Shown in pieces: positions 8,782 to 17,725 of a stretch of 64,000 nucleotides of DNA (position 1 is its first letter; each line of letters begins with the position of its first letter). A program made the position numbers and the translations under genes. The stretch is from contig NZ_PPDL01000003.1 of NCBI RefSeq assembly GCF_002994655.1, forward strand, positions 99,306 through 163,305, in the 5' to 3' direction. Origin of the DNA: Corynebacterium sp. 13CS0277. GTDB taxonomy: Bacteria > Actinomycetota > Actinomycetes > Mycobacteriales > Mycobacteriaceae. The notes beneath the pieces are model-generated. The model saw only the letters and a list, made by a program, of their open reading frames with translations. It was not told where the DNA came from and made no database searches.

Positions 8782-9939
8782 ATGAGCGTGACATTCCTCC
8801 ACACCTCCGACTGGCAGATCGGCGCCACCTACTGGATGCTCGACGCCGACGGGCAGGCCCGCCTCGACCAGGCTCGCCTGGACGCCATCGCGACGATGGG
8901 GCGCATCGCACGCGACACCGGGTGCGCCTTCATGGTGGTCGCCGGCGACGTCTTCGACCGCAACAGCCTGAAGGAGACGACACTGCAGCGCGCACTCGAG
9001 GCGATGAAGGCGATCCCGGTGCCGGTGCTGCTGTTGCCGGGCAACCACGATCCGTTGACCGCGGACAGCATTTTTGCCCGCGCCACCCACTTGGACAATG
9101 TCATGGTGCTCGACGGGCACGGCCCGTTCACCATCCCGGGGGTCGACGGCGTGGAGGTCGTCGCCGCGCCGCTGCTCACACGGCACGTGTACGAGGATCC
9201 GGTGGCGGTGATGCTGCGCGACGTGGAGCCCGCACCGGCGGACGTCATTCGTATCGCTGTGGGCCATGGGGCGGTGGAGAGCCACACCACGATGGCGACG
9301 GCGAACCATATCGACTTGGGCCTCGTGGAGGAGGCCCTCGCCGAGGGGCGCATTGATTACCTGGCGCTGGGGGATACACACTCCACGCGCAAGCTTGATG
9401 CCCGCGGCCAGGTGTACTACTCCGGCGCCCCGGAGGTCACTGACTTTCACGATTTTCACGGGCTGGCCCCGGGCGCTGACGTGGGCGGCAACGAGAACAA
9501 CTCCGGCAACTGCCTCGTCGTCAGCATCGACAAGCGCGCCACCGGCGACGTGGATGTCACCGTGGAGGAACACCGCACCGGGCAGTGGCGCTTCGAAGCC
9601 CACACCCGCGATTGCAACAGTGCGGAGGACGTGGAGGACTTCCTCGCGTTCCTCAACGCCTTCGAGGACAAGCCGCGCGTGGTGATCAAGTACGCCCTGC
9701 AGGGCACGATCGACATGGCCGCCATGCAGCGGCTGGAGGGCGAATTAGCGCGCCTGGAGAATGCCTTCGCCGCCTTGTATCGCCGTACCCGGCTGGATAG
9801 TTTGCAGCTGGAGCCGAGCGAGGACGATCTGCACAACCTGGGGTTGGCTGGATATGCGGCCCAGGCGCTGGAGGAACTGGTCGCCACCGGCCAGGACGAT
9901 GCCATCAACCTGTTGTTCCGCCTGTCGAGGGAGAAGTGA
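8782..9939 (+). CDS. Mre11/SbcD-like metallophosphoesterase (YhaO type)
   Basis: 385 residues. Calcineurin-like motifs are present: FLHTSDWQIG (motif I), GDVFDRN (motif II), LPGNHDP (motif III), VGHGAVE and LGDTHST. Motif I has Gln where classical SbcD/Mre11 has His (DxH). I recall this variant in related actinobacterial proteins but cannot verify that here. The ATG at 8782 has AGAGAAGAA upstream. The stop overlaps the next gene by one base (TGATG), so the two are translationally coupled. Together they should form an Mre11-Rad50-like nuclease complex that processes DNA ends. Confidence 0.82.
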   Translation: MSVTFLHTSDWQIGATYWMLDADGQARLDQARLDAIATMGRIARDTGCAFMVVAGDVFDRNSLKETTLQRALEAMKAIPVPVLLLPGNHDPLTADSIFARATHLDNVMVLDGHGPFTIPGVDGVEVVAAPLLTRHVYEDPVAVMLRDVEPAPADVIRIAVGHGAVESHTTMATANHIDLGLVEEALAEGRIDYLALGDTHSTRKLDARGQVYYSGAPEVTDFHDFHGLAPGADVGGNENNSGNCLVVSIDKRATGDVDVTVEEHRTGQWRFEAHTRDCNSAEDVEDFLAFLNAFEDKPRVVIKYALQGTIDMAAMQRLEGELARLENAFAALYRRTRLDSLQLEPSEDDLHNLGLAGYAAQALEELVATGQDDAINLLFRLSREK

Positions 9940-12752
9940 TGATTCTGCACCGCTTGGAACTGCACCACGTCAAGGGTGTGGACCACTTCACGTTGGAGCT
10001 GGATGGCGAGCAGGGGGTGACCGTCATCCACGGCCCCAACGAGCAGGGCAAGTCCACCCTGCTGGAGGCCATCGGCACCGTGCTCAGCGTGAAGTACAAC
10101 TCGAAGGCCGCCGCCGTGAAGGCCTTGGCGACGAAGGGCTCGACGGAAGGCTCCCGCATCGTGCTGGAAGCCACCATCGGTGGCGAGCGCGTCACCATCG
10201 ACAAGACCTTTAACGCCAAGGCGCAGGCGAAGCTGGTGACCCCGCAGGGCACGCTCACGGCAGGGGATGCGGAGGAGGCGTTGAGGACCCTCCTGGAGGA
10301 GCATCACGATAGTGATCTGCAGAAGATTGCCTTCGTGGAGCAGGGCTCGGTGGAGACCGCCCTGCAGGCGCTGGGTTTGCCGGCGTTGCAGCGGTCCCTC
10401 GGGGCACAGGGCCAGGATGCGCAGTCCGCGCAGGATGCCGGAGAAGCTGCGGATGCTGGTGCAGCGGCTCTCGGCGTGGTGGCTGATGGAAGCGAAGATG
10501 CGCTCATCGCCCGGGTGCAGCAGGAAGCGGAGCGCTATTACACGCTCGCGAAGCGCAAACCCACCAAGGAGCTGCTGGCCGCCCAGCAGGCCCAGCAGGC
10601 GGCCGCCGAGCAGGTCGCGGAACTCCAGGAGCGCTACACCGAGCATCAGCGCGACGTCGACGAGGTGGAGCAGGCGCGTGCCCGCCAGGAGCATGCGCGG
10701 GCCCAGCTGCAGGACCTTCATGCGCGGGTGGAGAGCACCCGCCAGGAAGCGGAAGCCGCCAAGCAGACCCGCGCCCAGCTGGAGGAGGCTGCCGCGACCC
10801 GTGCGGCCGTACGCGAGCGTCTGCAGCGTGCCGAGGAACTCCTCGGACAGCGCAAGGACCTGCTGAGCGAACAGCAGCGCACAGCGGAGGCACTGAGTGC
10901 CGCAGAGGCAGCGGTGGCGGAGCTGAGCGAGCGGGCCGCCGCCCACGAGGAGTCTGTCGTTGCGCAACGCCGTCGCGTCGACGAGTTGGAGGCCGCGACC
11001 ACCTCGGCGCGGGATCAGGCGAAGCGGGCGAGCGCTGCCGTGGAGCTTGTCACCGCCCACGGCGCTGCCGTGGCGGCGCGCCGGGCGGCGGAGCGTGCGG
11101 AGCAGGCGGCAGCTGCCGTGGATGCGGCGAGTCGTGCCTGCGGCGCCCACCGTGTGACGGACGCGGATGTTCGGGCAGTGGAAGAGCTCGACGTCGCGGC
11201 TCGCACCCAGCGGGCCGTGCTGGAGGCGACGAGTACGAGCCTGCGGGTGCGGGCACGCGCCGCCACGACCGTTGCCATCGGCGGCGAGGAGCATGCGCTC
11301 GCGGCCGAGGACACGCACACCCAGGTCGTTACCGAGGAAACCACCCTCGTCATCGGTGACGTGGATGTGACCATCACCCCGGGGCAGAGCGAAGCTCAGG
11401 CTGCGAAAGACTACGAGCGTGCCGCCAGTGCCCTGCAGGAGGCGTTGGCGGACCTGCAGGCCGAAAGCCTTGCGGAGCTGCGCGATATGGCCGCGGCGTC
11501 GAAGGAGGCTCAGGCGGTGCTGGACCGCGCCGAGGATCACTTGCGCCAGGCCATCGGCAGCAGCAGCGTCGACGCACTCCGCCGGGCAGCGGTCGAGCAG
11601 GACAGTGCCGTGGCCGCCCGCGCCGAAGCCCTCGGGCTGGAAGATCTTCTGAAGGAACTGACCCCGCCTGCGATTGATGCTGATGCGGCAGGTGAGGACG
11701 AGGCAGGGGAGGAGACCGAGACAGCTGCTGCGGAGGCCAACGCCCAATTCGATGCCCTGCTGGCGCAACGCCAGCAGGAGTTCGCCGACACCGCAGCCGC
11801 AGCGGAGCAGGCCTTCGAGGAGGCCCGCGCCGCAGAGAGCTCCGCCCGCAAGGACTTGGATGTGCTGCTGTCCTCCCCGCTGCGGCAGGATACCGCGAAG
11901 GCTGAGGCCACCGCCGAGAGCGCGGCGGATGCGGCCCGCCGCGCAGCGAGTGCCGTGGAAGCCTTTGAGGCGCAGCACCCCGCGCAGGCCCTGGAGGACT
12001 CCCACGTCGAATCCCAGGCGCAGATGGCGGCGGCTATTACGGCCTACGAGAACGCCGAAAAGGCGGTCGCCCAGGCGGACCCGGAGCTGGCGGAGGACAA
12101 GGCCCGCGGCGCGGCCACGGCGCTGCACGGCGCACAGGACACCATCGCGCAGGCCGAGGACGACCTGCGCACCCGCACCGCTCGCATCGACAGCGCCCAG
12201 GGTGTGGCCGAAAGCTACAACCGTGCCTGCGCCGCCCTCGAGGATGCGGAGCGCCGCCTGGCGGCCGTCCAGCGGCGCGCCGATGCCGCGTGGGTGCTGT
12301 TGGAGACCCTGCTGCGCTTCCGCGATGAGGCGCGCGCCCAGTACGCCCAGCCGTACACCCAGTTGCTGGATTCGCTCATGACGCAGGTCTTCCGTGCGGA
12401 GTCCACCACCGCGTTGGACGACAACTTGGATATCGCCGGCCGCCTTCAGGGCGGGGAGACCGTCGATTTCGCGCAGCTCTCCGGTGGCGCGCGGGAGCAG
12501 ATCGCGATTCTGCAGCGCCTGGCGATCAGCCAACTCATCGCCGCCGAGGAACGTGTGCCGCTGATCTTGGATGACGCGTTGGGGAACACGGATACTGAGC
12601 GGCTCCAGACCATGAACGCCGTCATTGGCCGACTTGGTCGGGAGCAGCAGGTCATCATCTTGACCTGCGCGCCGGAGCGTTACGCGTTCATTGCTGATGC
12701 GCAGCGCTACAGCATGGAGGAACTGAAAGAGGCGGGCCGGCGATCGGCGTAA
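9939..12752 (+). CDS. SMC/Rad50-like ATPase (YhaN/SbcC type)
   Basis: 937 residues. Walker A is HGPNEQGKSTLLEA near residue 30. A long Ala/Glu/Gln/Arg-rich coiled coil runs from about 180 to 800. The C-terminal ABC signature is LSGGAREQIAILQ and Walker B is VPLILDDALGNTD. No CxxC zinc hook is seen at the coiled-coil apex, unlike SbcC/Rad50, so it is closer to YhaN. A GTG three bases upstream (9936) is an alternative start; GAGGGAGAAG provides the Shine-Dalgarno sequence. The partner phosphoesterase is directly upstream. Confidence 0.82.
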   Translation: MILHRLELHHVKGVDHFTLELDGEQGVTVIHGPNEQGKSTLLEAIGTVLSVKYNSKAAAVKALATKGSTEGSRIVLEATIGGERVTIDKTFNAKAQAKLVTPQGTLTAGDAEEALRTLLEEHHDSDLQKIAFVEQGSVETALQALGLPALQRSLGAQGQDAQSAQDAGEAADAGAAALGVVADGSEDALIARVQQEAERYYTLAKRKPTKELLAAQQAQQAAAEQVAELQERYTEHQRDVDEVEQARARQEHARAQLQDLHARVESTRQEAEAAKQTRAQLEEAAATRAAVRERLQRAEELLGQRKDLLSEQQRTAEALSAAEAAVAELSERAAAHEESVVAQRRRVDELEAATTSARDQAKRASAAVELVTAHGAAVAARRAAERAEQAAAAVDAASRACGAHRVTDADVRAVEELDVAARTQRAVLEATSTSLRVRARAATTVAIGGEEHALAAEDTHTQVVTEETTLVIGDVDVTITPGQSEAQAAKDYERAASALQEALADLQAESLAELRDMAAASKEAQAVLDRAEDHLRQAIGSSSVDALRRAAVEQDSAVAARAEALGLEDLLKELTPPAIDADAAGEDEAGEETETAAAEANAQFDALLAQRQQEFADTAAAAEQAFEEARAAESSARKDLDVLLSSPLRQDTAKAEATAESAADAARRAASAVEAFEAQHPAQALEDSHVESQAQMAAAITAYENAEKAVAQADPELAEDKARGAATALHGAQDTIAQAEDDLRTRTARIDSAQGVAESYNRACAALEDAERRLAAVQRRADAAWVLLETLLRFRDEARAQYAQPYTQLLDSLMTQVFRAESTTALDDNLDIAGRLQGGETVDFAQLSGGAREQIAILQRLAISQLIAAEERVPLILDDALGNTDTERLQTMNAVIGRLGREQQVIILTCAPERYAFIADAQRYSMEELKEAGRRSA

Positions 12753-12813
12753 AGCACGTGCGGTCGGCGCCCATCAATCCCCTGGACGCGGAATTGTTGA
12801 AGGAGACACACCC

Positions 12814-13491
12814 ATGGACATCACGTTGACGGTTGAGCGGCAGCAGGACGTCGTTCCGGAGCAGGTCGATCTTCGCTTGGCGCTGAGCGCGACTGGCCCC
12901 TCATCCGAGGAGGCGAGTGCCCCGGTTGATCGAGCGATGGAGGTCATCTGCGGCGAGGCGGAAAAGCTCACGACGAAGAAGCTCGCCTCTCGTCTGGTGA
13001 CGGAGCCGACCTCGGTGTGGGAGCTTCCTTCGGCGGAACCTCGCAGGATGACACCCGCCGAGGGGGAGGCCCCGGGCGCGCACTGGCAGGCCCGGGCGGG
13101 CATCCGTCTGCGCCTGCACTCCTTCGGGCAGGCCACGATGTTCCTACGCGCGGTGCGTGCCACTCTCCGCGAGGTCGGTGCTGCGGTGTCGCTGGATATT
13201 GGGTGGGATGCCGTGGTCACCGAATCTCAACGCGACGCTGCCGTCGAGGAACTCCTCGCAGAGGCGGTGGCGGTGACACACGAACGGGCGCTGCGCATCG
13301 TGAAGGCGGCTGGCTTTCAGGGGCCGGTGACGTTGTTGCGCTGCGAGTCCGCGGAGGACGGCAGTGGCCGTATCAGCCCCCTTGCCGCCCGTTCCATGGC
13401 GGCGCCGGGGACGCCTGAGCCTTTTACGGGCTTCGTGGCCACTGAGGTGCCCGTGCGTGCCGTGGTGACCGCAACGTGGAGGCCAAGTTGA
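12814..13491 (+). CDS. SIMPL-domain (DUF541) protein
   Basis: 225 residues with a clear Shine-Dalgarno sequence (GAAGGAGA) before the ATG. The opening MDITLTVERQQDVVPEQVDLRLALSATG and the central repeat of that fold match the SIMPL/DUF541 family (YggE/BP26-like). There is no signal peptide or membrane segment, so this version is probably cytoplasmic. Its function is not known. It sits 61 bases after the SMC-like gene and may be the end of that transcription unit. Confidence 0.7.
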   Translation: MDITLTVERQQDVVPEQVDLRLALSATGPSSEEASAPVDRAMEVICGEAEKLTTKKLASRLVTEPTSVWELPSAEPRRMTPAEGEAPGAHWQARAGIRLRLHSFGQATMFLRAVRATLREVGAAVSLDIGWDAVVTESQRDAAVEELLAEAVAVTHERALRIVKAAGFQGPVTLLRCESAEDGSGRISPLAARSMAAPGTPEPFTGFVATEVPVRAVVTATWRPS

Positions 13492-13531
13492 GCCGATGAT
13501 GTGCTGACGGGTGGCGGGGGGAGAAAACGAG

Positions 13532-13597
13532 AAAAAACTCAAGGTCTTCACCACGACGCTGCCCGGGGCAGTGTGTGCTGTGGTGAAGACCTTGAGT
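13532..13597 (-). terminator. Intrinsic terminator of tRNA-Arg, perfect 18-bp stem
   Basis: Arms 13537-13554 and 13580-13597 are perfectly complementary (ACTCAAGGTCTTCACCAC). The loop holds a second hairpin, CTGCCC/GGGCAG. On the minus strand the stem is followed by TTTTTT (13532-13537), directly after the tRNA. It also faces the end of the SIMPL gene and may stop that transcript. Confidence 0.85.
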
Positions 13598-13603
13598 TGT
13601 GTG

Positions 13604-13676
13604 TGCCCCCGACACGATTCGAACGTGCGACCTTTGGTACCGGAAACCAGTGCTCTATCCCCTGAGCTACGGAGGC
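13604..13676 (-). tRNA. tRNA-Arg (CCG anticodon)
   Basis: On the minus strand the acceptor stem GCCTCCG pairs with CGGGGGC (one G-T), and the D-arm is GCTC...GAGC. The anticodon arm CTGGT-TTCCGGT-ACCAA gives CCG, which reads the CGG arginine codon, and the T-loop is TTCGAAT. The gene is 73 nt without an encoded CCA end. One C-A mismatch closes the top of the anticodon stem. Confidence 0.93.
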
Positions 13677-13716
13677 GGGGTGTGATTCGGGCGATGCCCT
13701 GAATGCAACGTGTGCC

Positions 13717-13722
13717 ATATTA
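13717..13722 (-). promoter_or_regulatory. -10 hexamer TAATAT for tRNA-Arg
   Basis: TAATAT on the minus strand lies 40 bases before the mature tRNA 5' end, in a locally AT-rich stretch. The matching -35 would fall inside the neighbouring hairpin and is not recognisable. Confidence 0.4.
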
Positions 13723-13723
13723 G

Positions 13724-13767
13724 CACCGCACCCGCCCGGGGGTGAAAACCCCTGGGCGGGTGCGGTG
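13724..13767. terminator. 20-bp hairpin with GAAA loop, end of lut operon
   Basis: CACCGCACCCGCCC (13724-13737) pairs with 13754-13767. The stem continues through a G-T pair and GGGGT/ACCCC to a GAAA tetraloop on the plus strand, giving 20 pairs in all. It lies 60 bases after the lutC stop and probably ends that transcript, although no T-run follows. Confidence 0.6.
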
Positions 13768-13826
13768 TGTTCCCTCTTCACACCTGCGCCACGGCGGGCG
13801 CTGGGTGTGGGTGGGGTGGTGGTGTC

Positions 13827-14483
13827 TTAGTCGACGATGACGACGATGAGGGTGCGGGGGCCGTGGACGCCTTCGACGCGGTTGAGCTCGATGTCGGAGG
13901 TGGCGGACGGGCCGGAGATCATCGTGATCGGGCGGACGTGGTCGAGGCGGGCGACCATCTCGGGCACGCCGTAGACGACGGAGTCCATACGGACGATGCA
14001 GACGTGGCAGTCGGGCACCAGGGTGAATGCGCGGCGGCCGCAGAGGTCACCGGACTCGAGGCAGATGGTGCCGGTCTGCGCGGAGGTCACGTGGCTGTCG
14101 GTGACGACCGCATCGACGTCGTTGAGCTTGCGGGGATCGCTGTGCACATCGTCCGGGCGGGCGGTGCCGCTGAAGGAGGTGAACAGGGCGGAGTCCATGC
14201 CGGGGGCGTAGACGACGTCCTTGGCGTTGCGGTCGGCGAGGATGCCGCTGACCACGTCGCCGAGGGTGTCCGGCGTGGCGTGCTTGACGATGGCCTTGTA
14301 GTCCAGCAGGCGGTCTACGAGCACGTCCTTGAGCTCCTCGGGGGAGAAGTTCGAGGTGGTGTTGTAGTTGCGGGGGACTGCGTGGGGCCCGGCCGGGGTG
14401 TTGGCGAGGGCGTGGGCGTTGCGGATGCGGGTGAGGATTTCCTTCTTCGCGGCCGCGTTGCGCTTGTCGGTGGCGGTGCTCAC
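13827..14483 (-). CDS. lutC: Lactate utilization protein LutC (LUD domain)
   Basis: 218 residues with the LUD-domain pattern: [35 protein letters not shown] and [16 protein letters not shown]. LutABC oxidises L-lactate to pyruvate as a cytoplasmic iron-sulfur enzyme system, and LutC is one of its subunits. The ATG overlaps the lutB stop by four bases (ATGA), so it is coupled to lutB. The position as third gene matches the classical lutABC order. Confidence 0.88.
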   Translation of the reverse strand: MSTATDKRNAAAKKEILTRIRNAHALANTPAGPHAVPRNYNTTSNFSPEELKDVLVDRLLDYKAIVKHATPDTLGDVVSGILADRNAKDVVYAPGMDSALFTSFSGTARPDDVHSDPRKLNDVDAVVTDSHVTSAQTGTICLESGDLCGRRAFTLVPDCHVCIVRMDSVVYGVPEMVARLDHVRPITMISGPSATSDIELNRVEGVHGPRTLIVVIVD

Positions 14484-16033
14484 TTGCTGTCCTTTCGGAT
14501 GGTGTCCTCACCGTTGGCGACGGAGGGCAGGCCTTCGGCGCGGGAGCGGGCGAGGAGGTCCTTGGCTTCGTCGCTGTCGAACCACTGGCGGAAGGACTTC
14601 TTCGGCGGCACGGCGGTGTCGCGGACGTCGGTCCAGCCGGCGAGGAAGCTCGGCAGGTGGGTGATCTTGCCCTTGAAGCCGCCGAGGAGGCGTCCGGCGA
14701 ACACCATGTGGGTGGCGGTGTTCCACAGTTTCTGGTTGCCGAACACCAGGCCCATCGCGCCCATGATGGTGCCTTCGATCTTGGGCTTGTGGTGCTCGAT
14801 CTTCTGGTGGCGGAGCTCCAGCAGGGCAGAGGGGATGTCGATCATGACGGGGCAGGCCTCGAAGCAGGCGCCACACAGGGAGGAGGCGTACGGCAGGGAG
14901 GCGTTCGGGTCGTGGGCGGAATCCATGCCGGTCAACTGCGGGGTGAGAATCGCGCCGATGGGGCCCGGGTAGGTGGAGCCGTAGGCGTGGCCGCCGGCGC
15001 GCTCGTAGACGGGGCACACGTTGAGGCAGGCGGAGCAGCGGATGCACTTGAGTGCCTCGCGGCCGATCTCGTCGGCGAGGGCAGCGGTGCGGCCGTTGTC
15101 GACGAGGACGATGTGGAAGTTCTTCGGGCCGTCGTCCTCCGTCACACCGGACCACAGGGAGGTGTAGGGGTTCATGCGCTCACCGGTGGAGGAGCGGGGG
15201 AGCAGCTGCAGGAAGACTTCGAAGTCCTTGAAGGTCGGCAGCAGCTTCTCAATACCCATGACGGAGATCAGCGTCTCCGGGAGGGTGAGGCACATGCGCC
15301 CGTTGCCTTCGGATTCGACGATGGCGACGGTGCCGGTTTCGGCGACGCCGAAGTTCGCGCCAGAGATCGCGACCTTGGCCTCCATGAACTGCTGGCGCAG
15401 GAACTGGCGGGACGCCTCGGCGAGCTCCGCGGGCTCGGTGGAGAGGTCTTCGCTGGTGTTCGGCATCTCCTTGACGAAGATGTCGCGGATCTCCGCGCGG
15501 TTGCGGTGAATGGCGGGCACGAGGATGTGGGAGGGGGTGTCGTGCCCGAGCTGCACGATAAGCTCCGCGAGGTCGGTCTCCCGGGCGGAAATGCCGGCGG
15601 CCTTGAGCTGGTCGTTGAGGCCGATTTCCATGGTGGCCATCGACTTGATCTTCACGACCTTCGTCTCCCCGGTCTCCTTGACCAGCTGGGTGACGATCTC
15701 GCCGGCTTCCTTCGCGTCGCGGGCCCAGTGCACGTGGCCACCGCGGGCGGTCACTGCGGCCTCGAACTGCTCGAGCAGCTCCGGCATGCGGGCCATGACG
15801 TCGCGCTTAATGTTGGAGCCTGCTTCGCGCAGGGCCTGCCAGTCGTCGATCTCGTTGATGACGGCGGCGCGCTTGGCACGAATGGTGTGGGTCGCCTTGT
15901 GGAGGTTGCGGCGCTGGGTGGCGTTGTACAGCTCCGTGTGGGCGGCCTTCTGGAAGGATTCGGTGCCGCGCAGGTGGCCGACGCCGATGGGGGCGCGGGG
16001 CGGCATGGTGGGGGTGCCGAGGAACGTGGTCAC
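14480..16033 (-). CDS. lutB: Iron-sulfur lactate oxidation subunit LutB
   Basis: 517 residues. An N-terminal LUD domain (about 60-300, with [20 protein letters not shown]) is followed by two ferredoxin-type clusters: [14 protein letters not shown] (Cys 330, 333, 336, 340) and [11 protein letters not shown] (Cys 387, 390, 394). These should bind [4Fe-4S] centres that pass electrons from lactate oxidation. It overlaps lutA by four bases and lutC by four bases. Confidence 0.92.
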   Translation of the reverse strand: MTTFLGTPTMPPRAPIGVGHLRGTESFQKAAHTELYNATQRRNLHKATHTIRAKRAAVINEIDDWQALREAGSNIKRDVMARMPELLEQFEAAVTARGGHVHWARDAKEAGEIVTQLVKETGETKVVKIKSMATMEIGLNDQLKAAGISARETDLAELIVQLGHDTPSHILVPAIHRNRAEIRDIFVKEMPNTSEDLSTEPAELAEASRQFLRQQFMEAKVAISGANFGVAETGTVAIVESEGNGRMCLTLPETLISVMGIEKLLPTFKDFEVFLQLLPRSSTGERMNPYTSLWSGVTEDDGPKNFHIVLVDNGRTAALADEIGREALKCIRCSACLNVCPVYERAGGHAYGSTYPGPIGAILTPQLTGMDSAHDPNASLPYASSLCGACFEACPVMIDIPSALLELRHQKIEHHKPKIEGTIMGAMGLVFGNQKLWNTATHMVFAGRLLGGFKGKITHLPSFLAGWTDVRDTAVPPKKSFRQWFDSDEAKDLLARSRAEGLPSVANGEDTIRKDSK

Positions 16034-16815
16034 AGCATGGCCTCCTTGGAGTACACAGCAGAGGTGGGCGACCAGGGGTGTTCCTTGGTCGAAGCGAGGA
16101 TTTCCGCCATGTGCACCGCGCGGGTGCCGGCGTGCTGGCGGGACAGGGCGCCGCCGATGTTCATCAGGCAGGATGCGTCACCGGCGGTGACGTACTCGGC
16201 CTCCGTGGACTTGATGTTGCGAACCTTGTCGCCCACCATCGACGCCGAGGTTTCGGCGTTCTTCACGGAGAAAGTGCCGCCGAAGCCACAGCACTCGTCG
16301 GCTGCGGGCAGCTCCACCAGGTCGATGCCCTCGACGTTGCGCAGCAGGCGCAGCGGGCGGTCGCCCACCTTGAGGAAGCGCAGGGAGTGGCAGGTGGAGT
16401 GGTAGGTGACGCGGTGCGGGAAGAACGCGCCCAGCTGATCGACGCCGGCGACGTCGATGAGGAACTCCGACAGGTCGTAGGTCTTCGCGGCGGTCGTCTT
16501 CGCCGCGTCGGCGAGCGCCTTGCTGCCGTAGCGGTTGGCCACGTGCACGTGCTGCTCGCGGACCGCGCCGGTGCAGGAACCGGACGGGGCGACCACACAG
16601 TCGATCGACGGGTCGGAGAACGCGTCGACGTAGTTTTTGATCTGCGGGATCGCTTCCCGCTGGTAGCCGGTGTTGACGTGCATCTGGCCACAGCAGGACT
16701 GCTCGGGCGGGAGGACAACCTCATGGCCCAGTCGGCTGAGGATGACCGCGGTGGCTTTCACCACGTCGGGGAACATCGCATCGCCGATGCAAGTGGAGAA
16801 GAGAGCTACGCGCAC
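16030..16815 (-). CDS. lutA: Lactate oxidation subunit LutA (CCG-domain protein)
   Basis: 261 residues from a GTG at 16815, preceded at good spacing by AAGGAG. It has the two cysteine-rich CCG signatures of the glycolate oxidase GlpC/LutA family: SCCGQMHVNTGY near residue 42 and ECCGFGGTFSV near residue 180. The frame runs further upstream, but the Shine-Dalgarno position and the family start (MRVALFSTCIGD) favour this codon. It is the first gene of the lutABC operon, 910 bases downstream of lldP. Confidence 0.9.
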   Translation of the reverse strand: MRVALFSTCIGDAMFPDVVKATAVILSRLGHEVVLPPEQSCCGQMHVNTGYQREAIPQIKNYVDAFSDPSIDCVVAPSGSCTGAVREQHVHVANRYGSKALADAAKTTAAKTYDLSEFLIDVAGVDQLGAFFPHRVTYHSTCHSLRFLKVGDRPLRLLRNVEGIDLVELPAADECCGFGGTFSVKNAETSASMVGDKVRNIKSTEAEYVTAGDASCLMNIGGALSRQHAGTRAVHMAEILASTKEHPWSPTSAVYSKEAML

Positions 16816-16911
16816 GGGGTGCTCCTTGGGTTTTAGGGGGATAAAAAAGTCAAAGACAGTGCCGCCACCGGCGGCCACACACCACCCCGCGGGCGGGGGA
16901 GGCTGTGCGGG

Positions 16912-16939
16912 GTGAAGCTCGGGGCTGGTCGAGCTTCAC
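16912..16939. promoter_or_regulatory. Inverted repeat, candidate operator for lutABC
   Basis: GTGAAGCTC (16912-16920) and GAGCTTCAC (16931-16939) are perfect complements separated by 10 bases, about 100 bases upstream of the lutA start. The size and spacing suit a dimeric regulator, but no regulator gene is in this window. Confidence 0.4.
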
Positions 16940-16973
16940 ACCTCACGGCCACCGGCACCGCGGCGGGAAAATG

Positions 16974-17001
16974 GGGTGAGGAAAAAGCATTTTCCTCACC
17001 C
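16974..17001. repeat. 12-bp hairpin upstream of lutA
   Basis: GGGTGAGGAAAA (16974-16985) pairs perfectly with TTTTCCTCACCC (16990-17001) around a four-base loop. It could be a terminator or attenuator in the lut leader. The following minus-strand bases (CATTTTCCC) are only weakly T-rich. Confidence 0.6.
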
Positions 17002-17623
17002 AATCCAAGGTGGGGCAATCGCAATGTTTAAAGGATTGGCGAAAAATATCGCGCCCGCCCTCGGGTGGGGCCGGGAAAACTGGCCCAGTGCGGGCAGAAT
17101 GTCCCATTCCCGCCCGCGGACACTGGCCAGAGATCTGCCGGCGCGCTCCGGGCGCGTGCAGGGGTTGGCGGGTGTCGCGGGGGTGGTGTGTGACGCTGCC
17201 GGGAGGGCAGTGTGTTGTGGTGGTGATATTACCCTCTTTTGGGGGCTATCGCGAACAGTTTAGGGCCACCTACCTGCGAAAATAACGCAACGAAAATGTT
17301 GGAAAATTAGCCCGCGAACCCCGCAGTTATGCACCGGGCACCGGCCATCGCGCCTCGACATCGGCCGGTGGGTTACCCCCGCTCATGCCGGGCGCGGGGC
17401 TGACCCGTGGGGCCTTGTTCGACACCACCCCAGGTGCCGCCCACCCGCCCGGAGTATTTTCTCCCTGCCGGCGAAGAAAAAACCACAATGGAACTCCACG
17501 CCGTGTGTGTTTTCGCATCGACGAATCACCCCACCGCCACATATGCACTCCACTGCACACAGACTTCCTCGCGGGACGCCGGCGCCAGCGCCGGGCGCGT
17601 GACTCCGCCCGGAGGAGGCGCGT

Positions 17624-17686
17624 AAAAAAATCCCCTCCCACCGATCGCGTCTGCCACAGCGGTGGCGGGTGTCGGGGAGAGGGGAT
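17624..17686 (-). terminator. Intrinsic terminator of lldP
   Basis: On the minus strand ATCCCCTC (17679-17686) pairs with GAGGGGAT (17630-17637), and the next bases are TTTTTTT. It lies 40 bases after the lldP stop. This ends the lldP transcript before lutA, so lutABC needs its own promoter or read-through. Confidence 0.8.
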
Positions 17687-17725
17687 GGGGTAGGAGCGCG
17701 GGGTGCTCCTTGTGTGGGGGTGTGC

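Larger units (their letters stand above)
16816..17725. other. lldP-lutA intergenic region
   Basis: No gene is supported in these 910 bases. The part near lutA has two strong inverted repeats (separate entries), and a third (CCAATCC 17000-17006, GGATTGG 17033-17039). A lower-GC island at about 17220-17310 could hold the lut promoter on the minus strand. The right end holds the lldP terminator. Confidence 0.55.

Noticed and set aside
16976..17263. Plus-strand 95-codon frame containing MFKGLAKNIAPALGW
   Set aside because: Starts inside a perfect hairpin, no ribosome site, and the later part is arginine/cysteine-rich noise.
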